A stretch of DNA of 64,000 nt from Ailurus styani (lineage: Eukaryota > Chordata > Mammalia > Carnivora > Ailuridae): contig LNAC01000035.1 of the NCBI GenBank assembly GCA_002007465.1, forward strand, positions 6,859,810 through 6,923,809, read 5' to 3'. The first letter of the stretch is position 1, and each line of letters begins with the position of its first letter. Of the stretch, positions 1-15,581 are shown piece by piece. The notes beneath the pieces are model-generated. The model made no database searches. It saw nothing but the letters and a program-made list of their open reading frames with translations, and was not told the DNA's origin. The position numbers and the translations under genes are program-made.

Positions 1-341
1 CAGACTGCCACGGATGGACATGGCCTTGAGGATAAACTAGTGGGTGGCAGAGATAGGGGCTGCACGAAGCAGCCCACAACATGGAATGCTCCAGGCACAC
101 ACCTAGAACCTCAACTCCCCCTCTTCCCTGAGAAATGGTTACTTCTGCCCCCTTTTCCTGGGGGTTCCTAGAGAGAATGTGGCCAGTGCTCTGTTTCCTT
201 CTATCAGAATAGAGGGGCTAGTCCCCTGTGCTTGATGGGGTGTAGCCCTGGGGACCAGACAGGGTGCAGCGCACCATCCCACCACCCCCAGGCCAGGGCC
301 ATGTATCCCCCACCCTCTGGACCACAGCCCTGCTTCACTTA

Positions 342-1841
<1,500 letters not shown>

Positions 1842-2275
1842 TTTTTTTAAAAAAAAGTTTTTATTTAAATTCCAGTTAGTGAACATACAGTGTAATATTA
1901 GTTTCAGGGGTACAATATCGTGATGCCACACTTCCATTTGACACCTGGTGGTCATCACAGCAAGTGTGCTCCTCAATCCCATCCCCTATTTCCCCTCCCC
2001 CACCGCCTCCCCTGTGGTAACCATCAGGTTGTTCTCTAGAGTTAAGAGCCTGCCTCTCTTCTTTTCTCCCCCTATGATTGTTTGTTTTGTTTCTTCAATT
2101 CCATGTATGAGTGAAATCACATGGTATTAATCTTTCTCCGACTGACTTGTTTTGCTCAGTTTAGTAAACTCTCTAGATCCATCTACGTCCTTGCAAATGG
2201 CAAGATCACATTAAGGGGTGAGTAATATTCCATTGTAGATATTGCCCACATCTTCTTTACCCATTCATCTGCAGC
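1842..2275 (-). mobile_element. L1 3' end, antisense
   Basis: It starts with a T/A-rich tail (1842-1866) and then aattccagttagtgaacata and the caggggtacaatat motif of carnivore L1 3' ends. It continues through CCCCTCCCCC and gttaagagcctgcctctctt into the 'lightly armed' 3' region ending near 2275 (attcatctgcagctccaatg). It is diverged and carries no coding capacity. Confidence 0.75.
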
Positions 2276-2559
2276 TCCAATGTGATGAAGATCTTCCATC
2301 TCCCAGTGGGGAGGCTGAAGGTGTTTCTCTGTGTTTTATTCTATGACTCAAGGAATAGAGAATTCCATGGATGGATGTTCCTTGTTGTGCAGGGCTCCTC
2401 TGTGAGAACCCACATACTGCTAGGGTACTGGTACTGCCTCATCCCTGGTGCCCTCAGGCACCTCAGAAGACACCCGCTGCCACACTGATGCATCGGCCCG
2501 GCTGCCGTGTCCGACGGCCCCTCCACACCAGGCATGGCGTTCTTAGAGAGGAGCATCTT

Positions 2560-3030
2560 TGTATAAGGACACCCGTGAGCACAGAACAGGACAGCGGAGG
2601 AGAGGAGGGCCACTGGCCAGAAGGAAGGTTAAAGGATGCTTCCCAGACAAAATGAAGCCAGGGCTGAGTTTGGGAGATGAACCCGAGTTCGCTAAATGGA
2701 TAAGGAAGGGAGAGCCATCCAGGCAGAGGGAGGAGCAGGTGAACAGGCAAAGGTGTGGGATGCATAGCTCATCTAGAGACTCCTGGATCTGCAATGGTTG
2801 AATGCAGAGGGGAGTGGAGGCTGGTGCTGGGAGGAAGTGGGAGGAGCAGAGTAGGAAAGGCTGTCCATCATGCTGTCGGTCATGATTTCGGCTTTGTCCC
2901 AAAGACAAGGGAAAGTGATGGAAGAGTCATGAGCAAAGGTGTGACGCATGATTTTTGTTTTCAGAGCAACAGCACTGAGGGATGGTGGGAAACCACGAGA
3001 GCAATCTCTGGGCTGTGGCAGTGATGTGGG
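2560..3030 (-). repeat. L2 fragment, antisense
   Basis: Segments such as ccaggcagagggaggagcag then gtgaacaggcaaagg, and later gggaaagtgatggaa, are the reverse complement of the L2 3' region (the 'cctttgc...ttccctctgcctgg' block). It is heavily diverged, and the borders are approximate. Confidence 0.5.
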
Positions 3031-3728
3031 GGAGGGGGGAGGTGGGCCCATAGCAGGCAGCAACTGGGGTGCACTAGGAAGGAGGGATGGCACAGAACGG
3101 TAGGCAGTGAGTGGGGATGCCTTTGTCCCTCTGCTTGTCCATTGCCAGGCCAGCTTACCACTCACATTCCCTGATGGCCAACTTCATCATCACAGGACCA
3201 TCTGCTTGGCCCGGAACCTCCCTCCCTGGTCCTGTCCTGATGTCACCATCTCCCAGCCAGATGCACACGGAGGGGCCCGGTGTATCTGCTCCCTGCGGCC
3301 CTCCCCCACTGCAAGCCAGTATGGCTCCCCGAGCTCCTGGGTATCCCCTCACACTGGCCAGTTTATGACTATGGTTTGCACAGACCCCTCCTTCCCCACT
3401 GGCTCGTCTCTTCCCTGAGGCCCTGTCTTCACCAGATGCTTTGATACCCTTCCTCACTGCTGGGTCTGCACTTACCTGCTGCACCGGTACTGATCTGTTT
3501 ACCTGCTCCTCCACTACACCGGGAACTTCTGGGAGGGTTGGGGGGCAGGGACCAGTTCTCCCTGCCTCTGATGCCCCTGCCTGTCACTGTATCAGGCACA
3601 CCCCAGGGGCTTAGACAGTGCTGAACCAGAGAACGTTTTCCAAATCCTTTCTTTCCTTTCCAAACCCTTCTCCAGCATGGACCAATGGCTAGGCCCTCAG
3701 CCCCCACTGGAGTTACTGTCTAGAGCAA

Positions 3729-3921
3729 AGGCTGGCAAACCATTTCTGTAAAGGGCCAGAGAGTAACTATTTTGCCCTGTGCAGACCATAGGATGTCTGT
3801 CACAACTACCCACCTCTGCTGCTGTAGCATGAACGTAGCCACAGACGGTATGCATACAATTTACAAAATCAAGAAATGAACTGGTTTGGGCCCACAGGGG
3901 CTAGTCTGCCGACCCCTGGTC
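3729..3921 (+). mobile_element. MER5A-type hAT-Charlie element
   Basis: It begins aaggctggcaaaccatttct then gtaaagggccagag, and ends ctagtctgccgacccctg. These are the characteristic terminal regions of MER5A, a short non-autonomous DNA transposon. Inside are diverged gccatacagtctctgtc-like and tagccacagac-like blocks. Confidence 0.8.
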
Positions 3922-3994
3922 AACGAGATTCTTTTGAGACACTTAATCACAGTTTTTGATCACCTTCTCTTACAAGATTTCTTCACTGCAAGCG

Positions 3995-4175
3995 CGGACC
4001 CCCTACCATGTGCTCGACACTGTTCAGAGCAGTTAGGACACATCAGTTCAGGGAAACTCACAACAACGCTACTGTGAATACCTGCATTTTACAAATGGAA
4101 AAGCCCAGGAAGAGAAATGTTAGGCAACTTGCCTAAGATCACACAGCTGACTGGTAGAACTGGGCCTCACCAGGC
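3995..4175 (-). repeat. MIR SINE, antisense
   Basis: The core matches reversed MIR: cctgcattttacaaatggaa, a purine block, then acttgcctaagatcacacag followed by ctgactggtagaactgggcct. Confidence 0.75.
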
Positions 4176-4689
4176 AGCCAGAGGCCAGGCTCTTTGCCAC
4201 TTACTGCCTCACAGCAGCTCTAGTGAGATCTCCGGTCCACTGGGTAGGGACCATGACTGGCCCTCCCAAACCTTCCCTAAGCTCTTTTGCTGAATCCCAG
4301 CAGCTTGGCAAACACTTGCTGTGTATAAAACAGTGCAAGGCCACAGTGCCTTCTGCAGGAGGAGGGGCCTGGCCTCTGCAGGGAGTGATGGCTTTGGAGG
4401 CACAGTCTTGCCACAAGCACCCCCTTGCAGCCAGCCTCGGGGCAGAGGACACTGGCTCACCAAGCCACCTCCAAAAGAGGGAGTGTGGGACTATTATGTC
4501 TGTAATGGGAAAATATTGCTTTGAAGGCCAGAACCCAGAGTCATAAAATGATTCACATCACTGGTCAGAGCAGCCATTGATGTAAACTGCATTTTAGAGC
4601 ATCTGACCCTAACGCAGGGGCTAATCACACCAAGCAAACTGTACGACAGACATAACATTGCAGTGTTTGGACAGTCCCCCCTGTGCACC

Positions 4690-4930
4690 ATGAACTGATG
4701 CTTTCATTTTTTTTCTTCTCCTCTCTTTGGCCTTTGTTTAAAGGCAGGATCCTATAATGACTCATTAACTAACATGCAGATCAATCAAACTCGCAAAGTG
4801 TCTTTCTGAGGCAGGAGAGTGGCAGCACTTGAAATAGGCGTGATCAAAGAGGCATATTTGTATACGGCTCAGTTACCCAATTTACACCCATCAGATAAAG
4901 GGATAAATGAACCCATCATCTAGGACGTAA
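4690..4930. promoter_or_regulatory. Repeat-free AT-rich intronic block, candidate enhancer
   Basis: No repeat family is recognised. It contains dense homeobox and TCF-like words: aactcattaac, atcaatcaaac, gatcaaagag and agataaag. This composition is common in conserved neural enhancers, but conservation cannot be measured here. Confidence 0.25.
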
Positions 4931-5756
4931 TTACTGAGCACCTGCCATGTGCCAAGCACCGAGCCAGCTGCTCCCCAGAAGTTATCTCACTTGCCTGGCA
5001 ATGAAGAGCAGAATCCCAACGCTGAGAGCACAGGGCAGATGGTGAGGGCTGGGGATCACAAAGAAGGGGGAGATGAGAGGGGGTACATGGAGGAAGTGTG
5101 TGCGCTGGGCCTCACAGGATGAAGGGTATGGGCTCTGTCCAGGAGTTGCTATGAGTGGTGAACGGGGAGCAAACAGCAGGGCAGGCGGCCAGAGCAGGGG
5201 AGGGGTGGGGGGGGGGGGAGAGCAGCCTGGCTGAATCTGCAGTTGGCTTGTACCTGGCGGGTCAGAGCGGGTGGTCTGGGCTTGATGGTGAAGACGACGG
5301 GAAGCTACACCTCAGCACTGAAGGGAGGGCTGGAGGCAGGGAGGAGAACTGCCAGGAGCCTGGGGGTGGGGCAGGGGTCTGGAACTATAACCTCAGCATA
5401 CAGCTGCCTTCCCAGAACACTGACAGATGGGAGAGACACCAGGGGGGTGGCGGAATGCCCACCCTGGGTCCTGGAGGATAGTCCTTGCTTCCTGAACACT
5501 GTCCAGGACTATCCAAAAGACTGGGATCCCAGGCCTGCCAGCCTGTGCCCGATGTCTTAGGGGAGGCTGCAGAGGCTATGACAGCTCACAGGCATTTTTT
5601 TTTTTTTTTTTGGAAGCTGGAGTCCAAAAGATCTAACCTGAGACAGTTTTGTCCAGTGACTGAATTTCTATAAGAGCCTCCTTGCTGGGCTCCCTGTCTC
5701 TGCTGCCACCCTTCACTCTGTACCCAAACTCTGTGTCCCAGGATCCTTTAGAGCAG

Positions 5757-5965
5757 GGGTTGGAGAACCACGGCCCTTGGGCCACATCTGGCCTATGGAC
5801 TGCTTTTATATGGTCCCCTGAGTTAAGAAGTGTTCTTACATTTTTAAAGGTTTAAAAAAACAAAGCACTACAAAGAATGTGCAATAGAAACTTCACATGG
5901 TCTTCAAAGCCTAAAATATTAGCTGGTTCTTTCCAGAAAAAGTTTGCTGACCTCTGTGTAGAGCG
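5757..5965 (-). mobile_element. MER5A-type hAT-Charlie element, antisense
   Basis: It opens gcaggggttggagaaccacg then gcccttgggccacatctggc, and closes aaaaagtttgctgacctctg. This is the reverse-oriented MER5A pattern, with ttacatttttaaagg and gcctaaaatattagctgg inside. Confidence 0.8.
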
Positions 5966-7164
5966 AGGTTTTTCAAATTGGGTTGCCAGGCCCCCCAGGG
6001 TTACATAAAAGTACCTGAGCAACAATCAACCAAGGTAGAGCAGGAAGGAGCCAGAGTGAGCAAAGCTCTGCTCTAACCAAAGCAGTTCCTTCTGATCTAG
6101 TTCATGTTTGGGATTTTGCAACCGACGTGGACAGTGGTTTACTCAATGTCTCTCTCTCCCTTTGTTTACCCATACTTAACAGAACTCTGAGTTTGGAGGG
6201 TGGCAATGTACTTAGCTAACCTCAGAGCTAAAGACAGCTAAGCAACAGGGTTCTGGGCAATAAGACATGAGCTGAGGAGCCTTCAGGGTATTTTCTCACC
6301 TTTCTCCTTGCTTCCCTAGAATGCAGATGTGAGGACCAAGCTGGAGCAGCCTTCTTGTGATCATGAGGACAAGAGCCACACACGGAGAATAGCAGAGGGA
6401 AAGGTGCTAAAGGTGCTGGAAACACTGAAGGAACTGCTAAACCAGCCCTGGACTCTTTACCTCTGGACCTTTGGTATATAGGGAAATAAACTGTGTTTTG
6501 TTTCAGCTTCTATGGAGGCATTTTCTATAGTTCACAGCCAATCATAACCTAATAGCTACAGGTTCTAAAGAAAGACTTTCATCACCACAGAAAAGCTGGC
6601 CAACTCTTGACCATCAGGATAAAGCTTAGCATCTTGGCAAGGACAACCCAGGCTGAAATGGCTTCCCTAGCTAGTTAGAGCTCCCTTCCACAATGCTCTG
6701 CCCTAGTTTGACTTCCCCTATTCCTCCTCAGAACACTTCTCTGAGCCCCTGAGGGCTGACCTTGGTCCACGCAGCCTTTAAACCAAGCCATTGGTTTAAA
6801 CCTTGACCTTGGTTTATGAATTCTGCTGTCAGTTTGACCATTAGCTCCATGAAAGGAAGGGAACTTCCTTTTCCTGAGCACAGCCTGCATAGTGATTCCT
6901 GGATGGATCTTGCTAAAGGTCCAGGGCATGCTTGGACAGGTGGCTCTTGGAGTGGGGAGAGGGGAGGCCAGTGGGGAGGCTGACCTTAACCCCAGGAGTT
7001 CAAGCAGAGCAGCCTCCAGCACCCTTGAGGAGGCTTTGGAAAAGGCTGGGAAGGAAAGCCCAGGGGCAGAGACTGAAAACTTTCAGATGTTCTGGAACTT
7101 TGGTCACTAGCTCACCTTGAATTTTGGAGGTTCTGAGAGTAGGAAATCCATTCATCCATTCATT
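5966..7164. other. CSMD2 intron, nothing recognised
   Basis: No exon, RNA gene or clear repeat is seen. A T run of about 18 lies just upstream at 5595-5612. Short frames here show no protein family features. Confidence 0.4.
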
Positions 7165-7620
7165 GGTTCTTTCACTCACTGACTGATGAATTGATTTATT
7201 CACTTATTCATTCAACAGTTAAAATGTACTTGCCATCTGCTGGGCTTTGGAGAGGCAACAGCAGGCAAGCTAGACATGGCCACTCTCCTCAGAGACCCCA
7301 CAGTCTAGAAGAGGAGATGCAGGAGTCTATGGAAAACACCATGCAGTGTGATGGGTGCTGGAGTTGGGGAAGCAAAGGGATGGAGCAAATATGAGGGCCA
7401 CAGAATGTCCTGGCTAGGTGGAGGGCCAAGGCTTGCCTTCAAGAACAGAGGAGGGGGTTGGGGACACCAAGGCCACAGCCAGGTGGGGGGAGAGAGGAAC
7501 ACCAAGAGGTGATGTGAGGGGAGGACTGTAAGAGGAACAGAATCAGGTTTAGGACTTGGAGGAGGTCATTAAGGGGTCATGAGGAACAGGCTTGGGGCAC
7601 GTGGGGGAAAGCCCTCCGGT
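7165..7620 (-). repeat. L2 3' region, antisense
   Basis: The attcattcaacag, acttgccatctgctgggc and gcaacagcaggcaagc series, followed by an acagtctagaagaggagatg block, is the reversed L2 3' end. It is old and diverged. Confidence 0.55.
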
Positions 7621-8204
7621 GGCCAGCTAGCATCTCACACGCGGCCCAGCACAGAGAGGGCACGAGTCAATGCTTGCTGAATGAATAAGGGAGTGAGCAA
7701 AAGGGCCAAAAAATGTGCTCCTGAAATTTGCACTAGCAAGCGATCATTTGCCCAGAGAGAGATTTCCCAATTCTTCGGGTGAGCAAAAGGAAGGGTAACA
7801 CTAGTTCTCCCCGAGGAGGGAATAATCAAAACCCTGTTATCTTTGGCTTTGAAGTTCATGAAAGGAACTTTTCCTTCTTTCTCAGGTCCATGCCCCCTTC
7901 CCCTACTCTTCCTCGCCCTCCCCTTCCATCTGTCTTGCTTTTACTTCTTCTCTTGTATAGGTGGATCAACTCTCCTGCTCAAACCTAGCAAGGCTCACAT
8001 ACAAATCGGATCATAGGTCTCAAGTTCGCACTGAAGAGCTGCAAAAGAAAGGCAGATGTGTGCAGGTAGGACGCAGGTCTGGGCTTCAGTTCTGACTACA
8101 GAAAATTTCATCTTTGTATCTTCTGGGAGGCCCAGGTGAGAGGGCCCCATGGGGGCAGGGCAGTACCTGACGAGCTACCTGACACAGGGACAGGGCTCCT
8201 CCAG

Positions 8205-8530
8205 CAATCATTAATGTATTCAAACATCTGCCACGCTGTTCCTGTGCCAAGTACCATCCCTGCTTTCAGGGTGCTTTTGGGCTGTGGGGGAAGGAGATTC
8301 TAAACCCAGTGCGACATGATACACACATAGAAAAAAGGTGCTGATGGAATGCTGCAGGAATGGAGGAAGAACCAAGACCTGGTGGAGTTAGGAGGGCTTC
8401 TCAGAAGAGGTGGTATTTGGACTGAGTGTCAAAGGGGGACAGGAATTTACCTAGAGGGGAAGGGAAGGCACACCGGGACAGGTGTATCCAGACAGAGGTC
8501 TGAAAGGGCTGCATGTGTCTGTGAACCAGG
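8205..8530 (-). repeat. L2 fragment, antisense
   Basis: cttctcagaagaggtggtat then ttggactgagtgtcaaa is the reverse complement of the L2 block 'tcaagacccagctcaaatgtcacctcc'. A 3' end-like start lies at 8215. Confidence 0.55.
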
Positions 8531-9559
8531 AGTTCACCATGGCTGAAGCCAGGGCTACCTGAGTGGGGGGTGGGGGGATCCCTGTGCACTTTGCTGTGGG
8601 GCAAGGGGATTGTTGTTTGGCACCCAAGCTTGGCTGGTTACAGCTACCAGGGTGCACTTTAAAGGTACAGGTTCCAGGCACCCATCCCAGATCCACGGAA
8701 TCCTATCTTGGAGGAAAGAGCTCTGGAATTTGTGTCTTAAGTTCTCTCCAGGTATTTCTGATGACTAAGCAAGTTTGGGAAATAGTATTGTGAGCAGAAT
8801 AACTCTAAGGACTAAGATAGCCCAAATGGCCAAGGTGGCACTCACATTTCTCCAGGACATCTCAATCAAAGGGAGAATGTGCAGCCATTCGGAGTAGGCC
8901 AGTATCACTTGCTCTGAGCCTTCTTTCTTCTCTCTGAATCTGCCAAGCTTCCAGGAGGGTGGACTGGATATTTTTAATTGTTTTATTCTTAGTTTACTGA
9001 GTAAAGACATACCCCTCACCTGCTGCCCCAATAAAACTGTAAGTTCTTATCCCCACAGTGCATTGCTGCATGGTCCATACGTACTCAGTCAATGCTGGTA
9101 TCTCGACATACTCTTGGCCATTTCCACACCAGAGCATTTCATTTCTCTTTGGGCCTTCTTATTGCCCCTTGGTGGGGGGGGCCCTAGTTACTAGAACATT
9201 TACAGCTCCCTTTCAAGCTCAGCCTGCATCCTACAAGGGGGATGGAATTCCAGCAAGAGTCCTCATGTCCACAGATATCCAGGTGCCTGGGATGAATAAT
9301 CATCTCATGACTGTAAGGAGGGGCGGACATGAGTCCTGCTCAGCATGCTTGCAGGCAAAACCCCAGCCTCTCCTCCTAATCCCATCCTTCTTCACCTGTT
9401 CCATGCAAGAGAGCCCCTGCGTTCTCAGTCTCAGGTGCCTCTCACTTACTCAGATCATCCTACATCCTCACTCTCTTCCTCTTCACCTGCTCTGCCCTTA
9501 GCCTGCAAACACACTCCAGTTTCCAACATCCTAAACAAACACTCTAAGTAGCCCCAAAC

Positions 9560-9925
9560 TTTCTGTACACCCTACCTCCCTCTCATGCCCTTTTTCCTTC
9601 CTTCACGTCACCTTGAAACTTGTCAGAAGGGCTGTCTGGGCTCTTTGCTCCTAGAGCCTCCCTTCCTGCCCATTCTCTCCCCACCTCACAGTTGCTTCTG
9701 CCCCCAAAGCTTCACGGAAAGGTCCTCTTTTAAAGCCAAAGTCAATGGTCTATTTTCAGTCCTTTCCCAGCAAAACTTGTTCCTCACCACCATTGTCAGA
9801 CGTAACCTGGTTGAAAACTCTTTCTCCTTCTGTGGCGTGATTCTCCTCCTACCTTACGCTACTCTTCCTCCATGTCTTGCACTGGATTTCCTTTATCTAA
9901 AAGGATGGTGTTTCCAGATCCATTC
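9560..9925 (+). repeat. L2 ORF2-region fragment
   Basis: The aaagtcaatggtctattttc, agtcctttcccag and then ctcctcctaccttacgct order matches the L2 reverse-transcriptase region ('ccaatggtcaattctcagtcctc...ttcctcctacctcac'). No open frame survives. Confidence 0.5.
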
Positions 9926-10527
9926 GTAATCTTCCTCTTCTCTTTGCTTTCTTCAGGAAGTGTACTCTTTAGGCTGCTATTCTCACCCATGTGCTAAGGA
10001 GGTAACACTCAATCTCTCCATTAAACCCAGATTTACCTGGTTTCCAGCTGGGTAACATCCAAATGTCACTTCATGAAACATAGGCACTTCAAATGTACTA
10101 TGTTTTCCTCTTGACCCTGTAAAGCATGTCCCTCCCCTTCTATCTGCTTTTAAAGCTTCCCGTTAGTCCAAGTCAGAAAGTACTGCATCATCATTCAGGT
10201 TCAAAAGAAGATTGAGATAAGCATCTTTAACAATACCCAAGAAAGAGCCTCTTGTCAGCAACTTAATAACTTTGTGGTAGTAAGTCCTTCTTCTGATCAA
10301 GCCTCCATGCCCATGTGGCTGAAGCATCCTTCCCCATTGACTAGGTTCATCATCAAATGGTTTGATGTAATGTGAGTCTTTCTTTGTAAAATGCCTTGTA
10401 GAGGAAATCTGTTTCCATTGTCCTCAGCATTGTGGTCCTAAGCACCCTGATCAAACAATTTTAAAATGTTGAGTACAATTTAAAAAGAAAAAAAAAAGCT
10501 TTCTTTTTTTTTTTTTACAAAATAGTA

Positions 10528-10915
10528 AATGCTATGAACTGAATTATATCTCCCTAAAATTCACGTTTAAGCCTTAACCTCCAGTGTGATGGAATTTGGA
10601 GATGGGGCCTTAATAGAGGTAATTAAAGTTAAATGAGGTTATAAGGGTGGAGCCCTAATCCAATGGGATTGGTGTCTTTATAAGAGGAGCAGAAGACACC
10701 AGAGAGTTTCTCTCCCTGCATGCGTACAGAGGAAAGGCCATGTGAGGAGGAGGCCATCTACAGGCTAGGAAGAGGCCCCACCAGAAAATGAATGTGCTGG
10801 CACCTTGATTATGAACTTCTAGCTTCCAGAACTGGGAGAAAATAAATGTCCCTTGTTAAGGCCACCCAGTCTGGTTTGTTTTGTTATGGCAGCCTGGGAA
10901 GACTAATTAAGTAAG
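10528..10915 (+). mobile_element. Solo LTR of the MLT1A (MaLR) type
   Basis: It starts tgctatgaactgaattatat and runs through aatgtgatggaatttggaga-like, gattggtgtctttataagag, acaccagagagtttctc and gccatctacaggctaggaag. It ends with AATAAA (10840s), aaggccacccagtctggttt and ttatggcagcctgggaagac. The order and length fit a nearly full MLT1A LTR; internal retroviral sequence is absent. Confidence 0.8.
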
Positions 10916-11479
10916 AATACTCAAGAGTCCAAACTCAGTGAATGCAGGAACTCAAAATGTGACTCAGAGCATGAAGTTGGCATTCGTGTTGAGTGCATTT
11001 TTAAAAACTGGTGAAGTAGAACTCTGGTTTTCAGGGCCTTGTGGAGAAGAGGGAACAGGAAACAAGGGTCAGGACCCACAAAGGTGGAGACTCTAGTATG
11101 ACACCCCTGAATACAGTTGGGCTAATTACAGCTGCACCCATAGTGTGAGGGTTAGTGAGAAGTAAGACTGCCTTTCTTCTCACCTGCCACTACTGCCCTC
11201 TGGGTGGATCTGGAGGCTGATTACTTTTCTGAGACCTTGACACTGAGTGGACAGCAAACAGAAAACTTCCCTGAGACTCCTTCACAATAAGTTTGTGTTC
11301 ACATGGGTTTGCACATTACTTGGGTGGGTTGAAACCTTCATAATGAGAATTTAGTATGAGATGTTTCTGGCTGGTAATGCCACCAGGCACTGGACAGAAG
11401 CGAGTATAAACTCTCTCTGGGAGAAACCACCTTCTACCCAGGTCTCGAAGAAGTCTCACAGAAAAAGTTTATGCCTCTA

Positions 11480-14400
11480 ACCACATTGTCAAGAATTACA
11501 GACAGGACAAGGAAAGAAACATGGTTCTGGGGGCAAGAAGTGAGAAACAATAGACAACAGAATCAAAATCGCAAAGATTTCAGATATTGGGATTAACAGA
11601 TACAGAATATAAAATAAATATGTTTAACACACTTAAAGAATTAAAGAACATATGAGTAGGGGGCAAAATACCATAAAATATGATCAAGAACACTTTTTTA
11701 AAAAAACCAAATAGGAGCTCATAAAATATGAATGGTACTATTTGAAATTAAAATAAATCTTCAGTGAATGAATTCAACAGAGGTTAGATGTAGCTCAAGA
11801 GAGAATTAGTGAAAAGAATGAGAGAAAATTATAGAAGTTAAGTAACATAGGAGATGAAGTGAGAAAGATTAACATGTCAGGCTTTCAGAAGCAGAAAAGA
11901 GAGAATAAAGGAGAGAAAACAGTTGAAAAGACAATGACTAAAAATTTCCCCAATCCAATGAAAGATACGATCCAGAGATGCCAGAGCTCAATGAAGTCAA
12001 TCAGGATAAATGCCAAGATATCAAGAACTAAACACCTGATTGTGAAACTGCAGAACAATAAAGACAAGAAAAAGACCATAAAAGCAGCCAGAAGAATATC
12101 ATATAAAGGAACAAACTTACAGCAACAATGGGAGCTAGAAGACATTGGGATAACATTTCTATGTGCAGAGAGAACATATAATTATCAAACAAGAATCAAA
12201 TATTTAGTGAATAGCAGTGTTCCTTCAAGAACGAGGGGGCGAACAGGCATTTTAAGACAAACAAGAACTAAGAAAGTTTGTCATTAACATGAAAATAAAT
12301 TCTAAAGCATGTACTTTGGACAGAAAGAAAGTAATTCCAAAGAGAAGGACTGATATGCAAGAAGAAAGAGTGAACAAAATGGTAAATGTGTGAGTAAATC
12401 TAAATGGGCATTAGTTTTATTAAACAAGAGCAATAATGACTTGTGAGCGAAAGAAAGGCAATATGAAAATACACATACCATAGAGTATGAATTGGGAAGG
12501 ATTAATTAGAGTCAGTGTTCTAAGACCTCTGAATTTTCAGGCGGAACATAAAATTACTACTTACATTAGACTTTCTTAAGTATGCATATTAACACTAGAC
12601 ATCTAGGGTAACCCTAAAAAATACAAATGATAGTATAATTTAAATGGTCTAACTTTTCCAGTTGAAGGATGAATTGTCAGAGGGGATTTTTAAAAATCCA
12701 GCTATACACAAGATATATATAAAGCCTAAGGAAGTAGAAAGTTTGAAAGCAAGAGAACAGGAATGATTAATTAAACCAAAACCAAACCAAAACAAAACAA
12801 AAAAACTAATGGAATAGTTGGGGATAAAAGCTTTAAGGTCAAAAACATTACTTCAGGTAAAAAGAGTCATTAAATAACTATTTTTGAAAAAGCTCAATTC
12901 ATCAGCAAGATATAAAATTCTCAACTTGCATGCTCTAATAATAGTCTCAAAATAGATAAAGCAAAAAACTGTCAGAACTTCAAGGAATACTAGGCAAACC
13001 ACCATCATAGTGGGACATTTGAATATGCCTTCTCTTGATAAAGAAGGCAAAACAATGAAGACATAAAAGATATAAGCACAATTAGCAAGATTGATGTAAC
13101 AAAGATATCAGAACACAAAAACTGCAAAATATAGCTTATTTTTTCAAACACACAAAGAATATATGTGAAAAATGACAAATCCTGATCCTAAAAGTCTCAA
13201 CAAATTTCAAATGATTCAAATACAATGTTCTCTGACCACAAGCTTTAGAACCAATAACAAAAAGCCAGAAAAATCCTCTATTTAGAAATTAAGAAATATT
13301 TCTAAAAAAACTCATTGTTGAAAGATAAAAGAATAATGGAATTGGAAAATATTCAGAACTGAAGGATAACAGAAATACGGCCTGTAAAACCTGTGGAAAT
13401 GTAGCCAAAATAGTCCTCAGAGGGAAATTTGTAGCCTTAGATGCTTAAATAAGATTGAAAAATAATGAATTGAGCATCAAAGTTAGGATGCTAAAAAAGG
13501 AGTATAAACCCAGAACATACCCAGATATAATAGAAGGAAAGAAACTGGTAAAATAAAACATAAATATATCAAAAGAAATATTAGCAAAACTAAAAATGGT
13601 TCTTTGCAAAGAATAAAAAAATGTGAAACCTCTGGCAATATTGATAAAAAAGAGGTATAAAATTAGAAATAAAAGTGGGAATAAAATATATATAGTAAGA
13701 GATAGTATACACAACTTTATGGCCAATAAATTTGAAAACTTGCTAAAATGGACTCAAGGAAAAATAAGATAATCTAATAGTCCTTTAGTTGTTAAAAGTA
13801 TTAAATCTATAGTTTGAAATCTTGCAACAAAGGAACACCAAGACAGTTCTGCTGAAAAATTCCACCAAATTTCTAAGGTAAAAGTTATTACAACCTGCAC
13901 TATTAACTCCATAGGATAGAAAAAGAAGATATACTTGCCAAATCATTTTATGAGGCTAACAATATCTTGTTGAAAAAAATCTGGCAAGGGTAATATGAAA
14001 AAAGATAAAGGTAAATCTCACTAATAAAATGGAAGCAAATTACTAAAAGTATTAGCAAATCAAATATAAGCATTTATAACACTTAGATGCTTATTTAAGC
14101 ATCTAATTCTAAATTACCAAGTTGGGTTTATCCCAGAAACGAAAGGTTCGTTTAACATTAGAAAAATCAACCAATGTAATTCACCACACTAAGAAGATTA
14201 AGGAGCATATCATGAGTATATCAATAGATATGGAAAGGTGCTTGATAAAACTCTAGATTTATTCACAATAAAAGCACTTAGAAAACTAGAGTCAGAAAGG
14301 AACTATAAATTAAAAAAAACTTCAGCAAAGATCACACTTAATGATAAAAACATTCTATTTAACATCAAACAATGACGAGTGTGCCCACCATCATCACAAT

Positions 14401-14930
14401 GATTGACATAATACTGTAGAGTCTAGCCAGAACATTAGGGTAAGAAAAAAATAAAGAGAAGGTATAAGGATAGGAAAGAAAGAAATAAAACCATCATTCT
14501 TTGTCCTTTACAGAAACCCCAAATAATTCACAGATAAATTATTATAAGAGTTGCTGTATTAATAAACCAAAGAATAAAAATTAATTGCATCTCTAAATAC
14601 TAGCAAGAACTTGGGAGAAAATGAAATTTTAAGAGATGTGATTTATAACAGTAACAATAAATATAAGATATCTAGAAGTACATATATTAAGAAATGAACA
14701 AGATCTATAATGGAAAAAAATTACACAAGTTTACTGACAGCCCTAAGGAAATAGATATACCATATTCATGGATGGGAAGACTCAATATCATAAAGATATC
14801 AGTTCTTCTCCAATTGATCTGATATTTGATATAATTAGAATAAAGATTCTAACAGGTTGTTTTGTGGATCTTGGCAAGACACATGTAAAATTTATGAGAG
14901 AACAAAGGGCATTTGTACAGGGAAAAAACT
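11480..14930 (+). mobile_element. Ancient L1 (ORF1 remnant to ORF2), decayed
   Basis: A 3.4 kb A-rich block. ORF1-like sequence lies near 11860-12280. ORF2 pieces include tcctcagagggaaatttgta near 13420, the reverse-transcriptase region around 14140-14260 (aaatcaaccaatgtaattca, then tatcaatagatatggaaagg), and the region before the catalytic YADD area near 14440. Stops and frameshifts are frequent and no full frame is left. The T-rich tract at 15230-15242 lies beyond it. Confidence 0.7.
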
Positions 14931-15128
14931 AAATGTGAAATAAACATGTGAAGAAACGTATATAGCAGGGCAAACTACACACACCAACATAGACAAATCT
15001 CAGGGACATAATTGGACATAATTTTGAGTAAAGTTGATTAAGAATATATATGAGTATGTTTCTATGAGATTCAAATGGTGGTTTACTAAGTAATGTATTT
15101 GTAAGGATACACATTTTCATGCAAACTA

Positions 15129-15581
<453 letters not shown>

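Noticed and set aside
11859..12287. 142-codon Lys-rich frame
   Set aside because: It is a remnant of L1 ORF1 sequence within the ancient L1, not a host gene.
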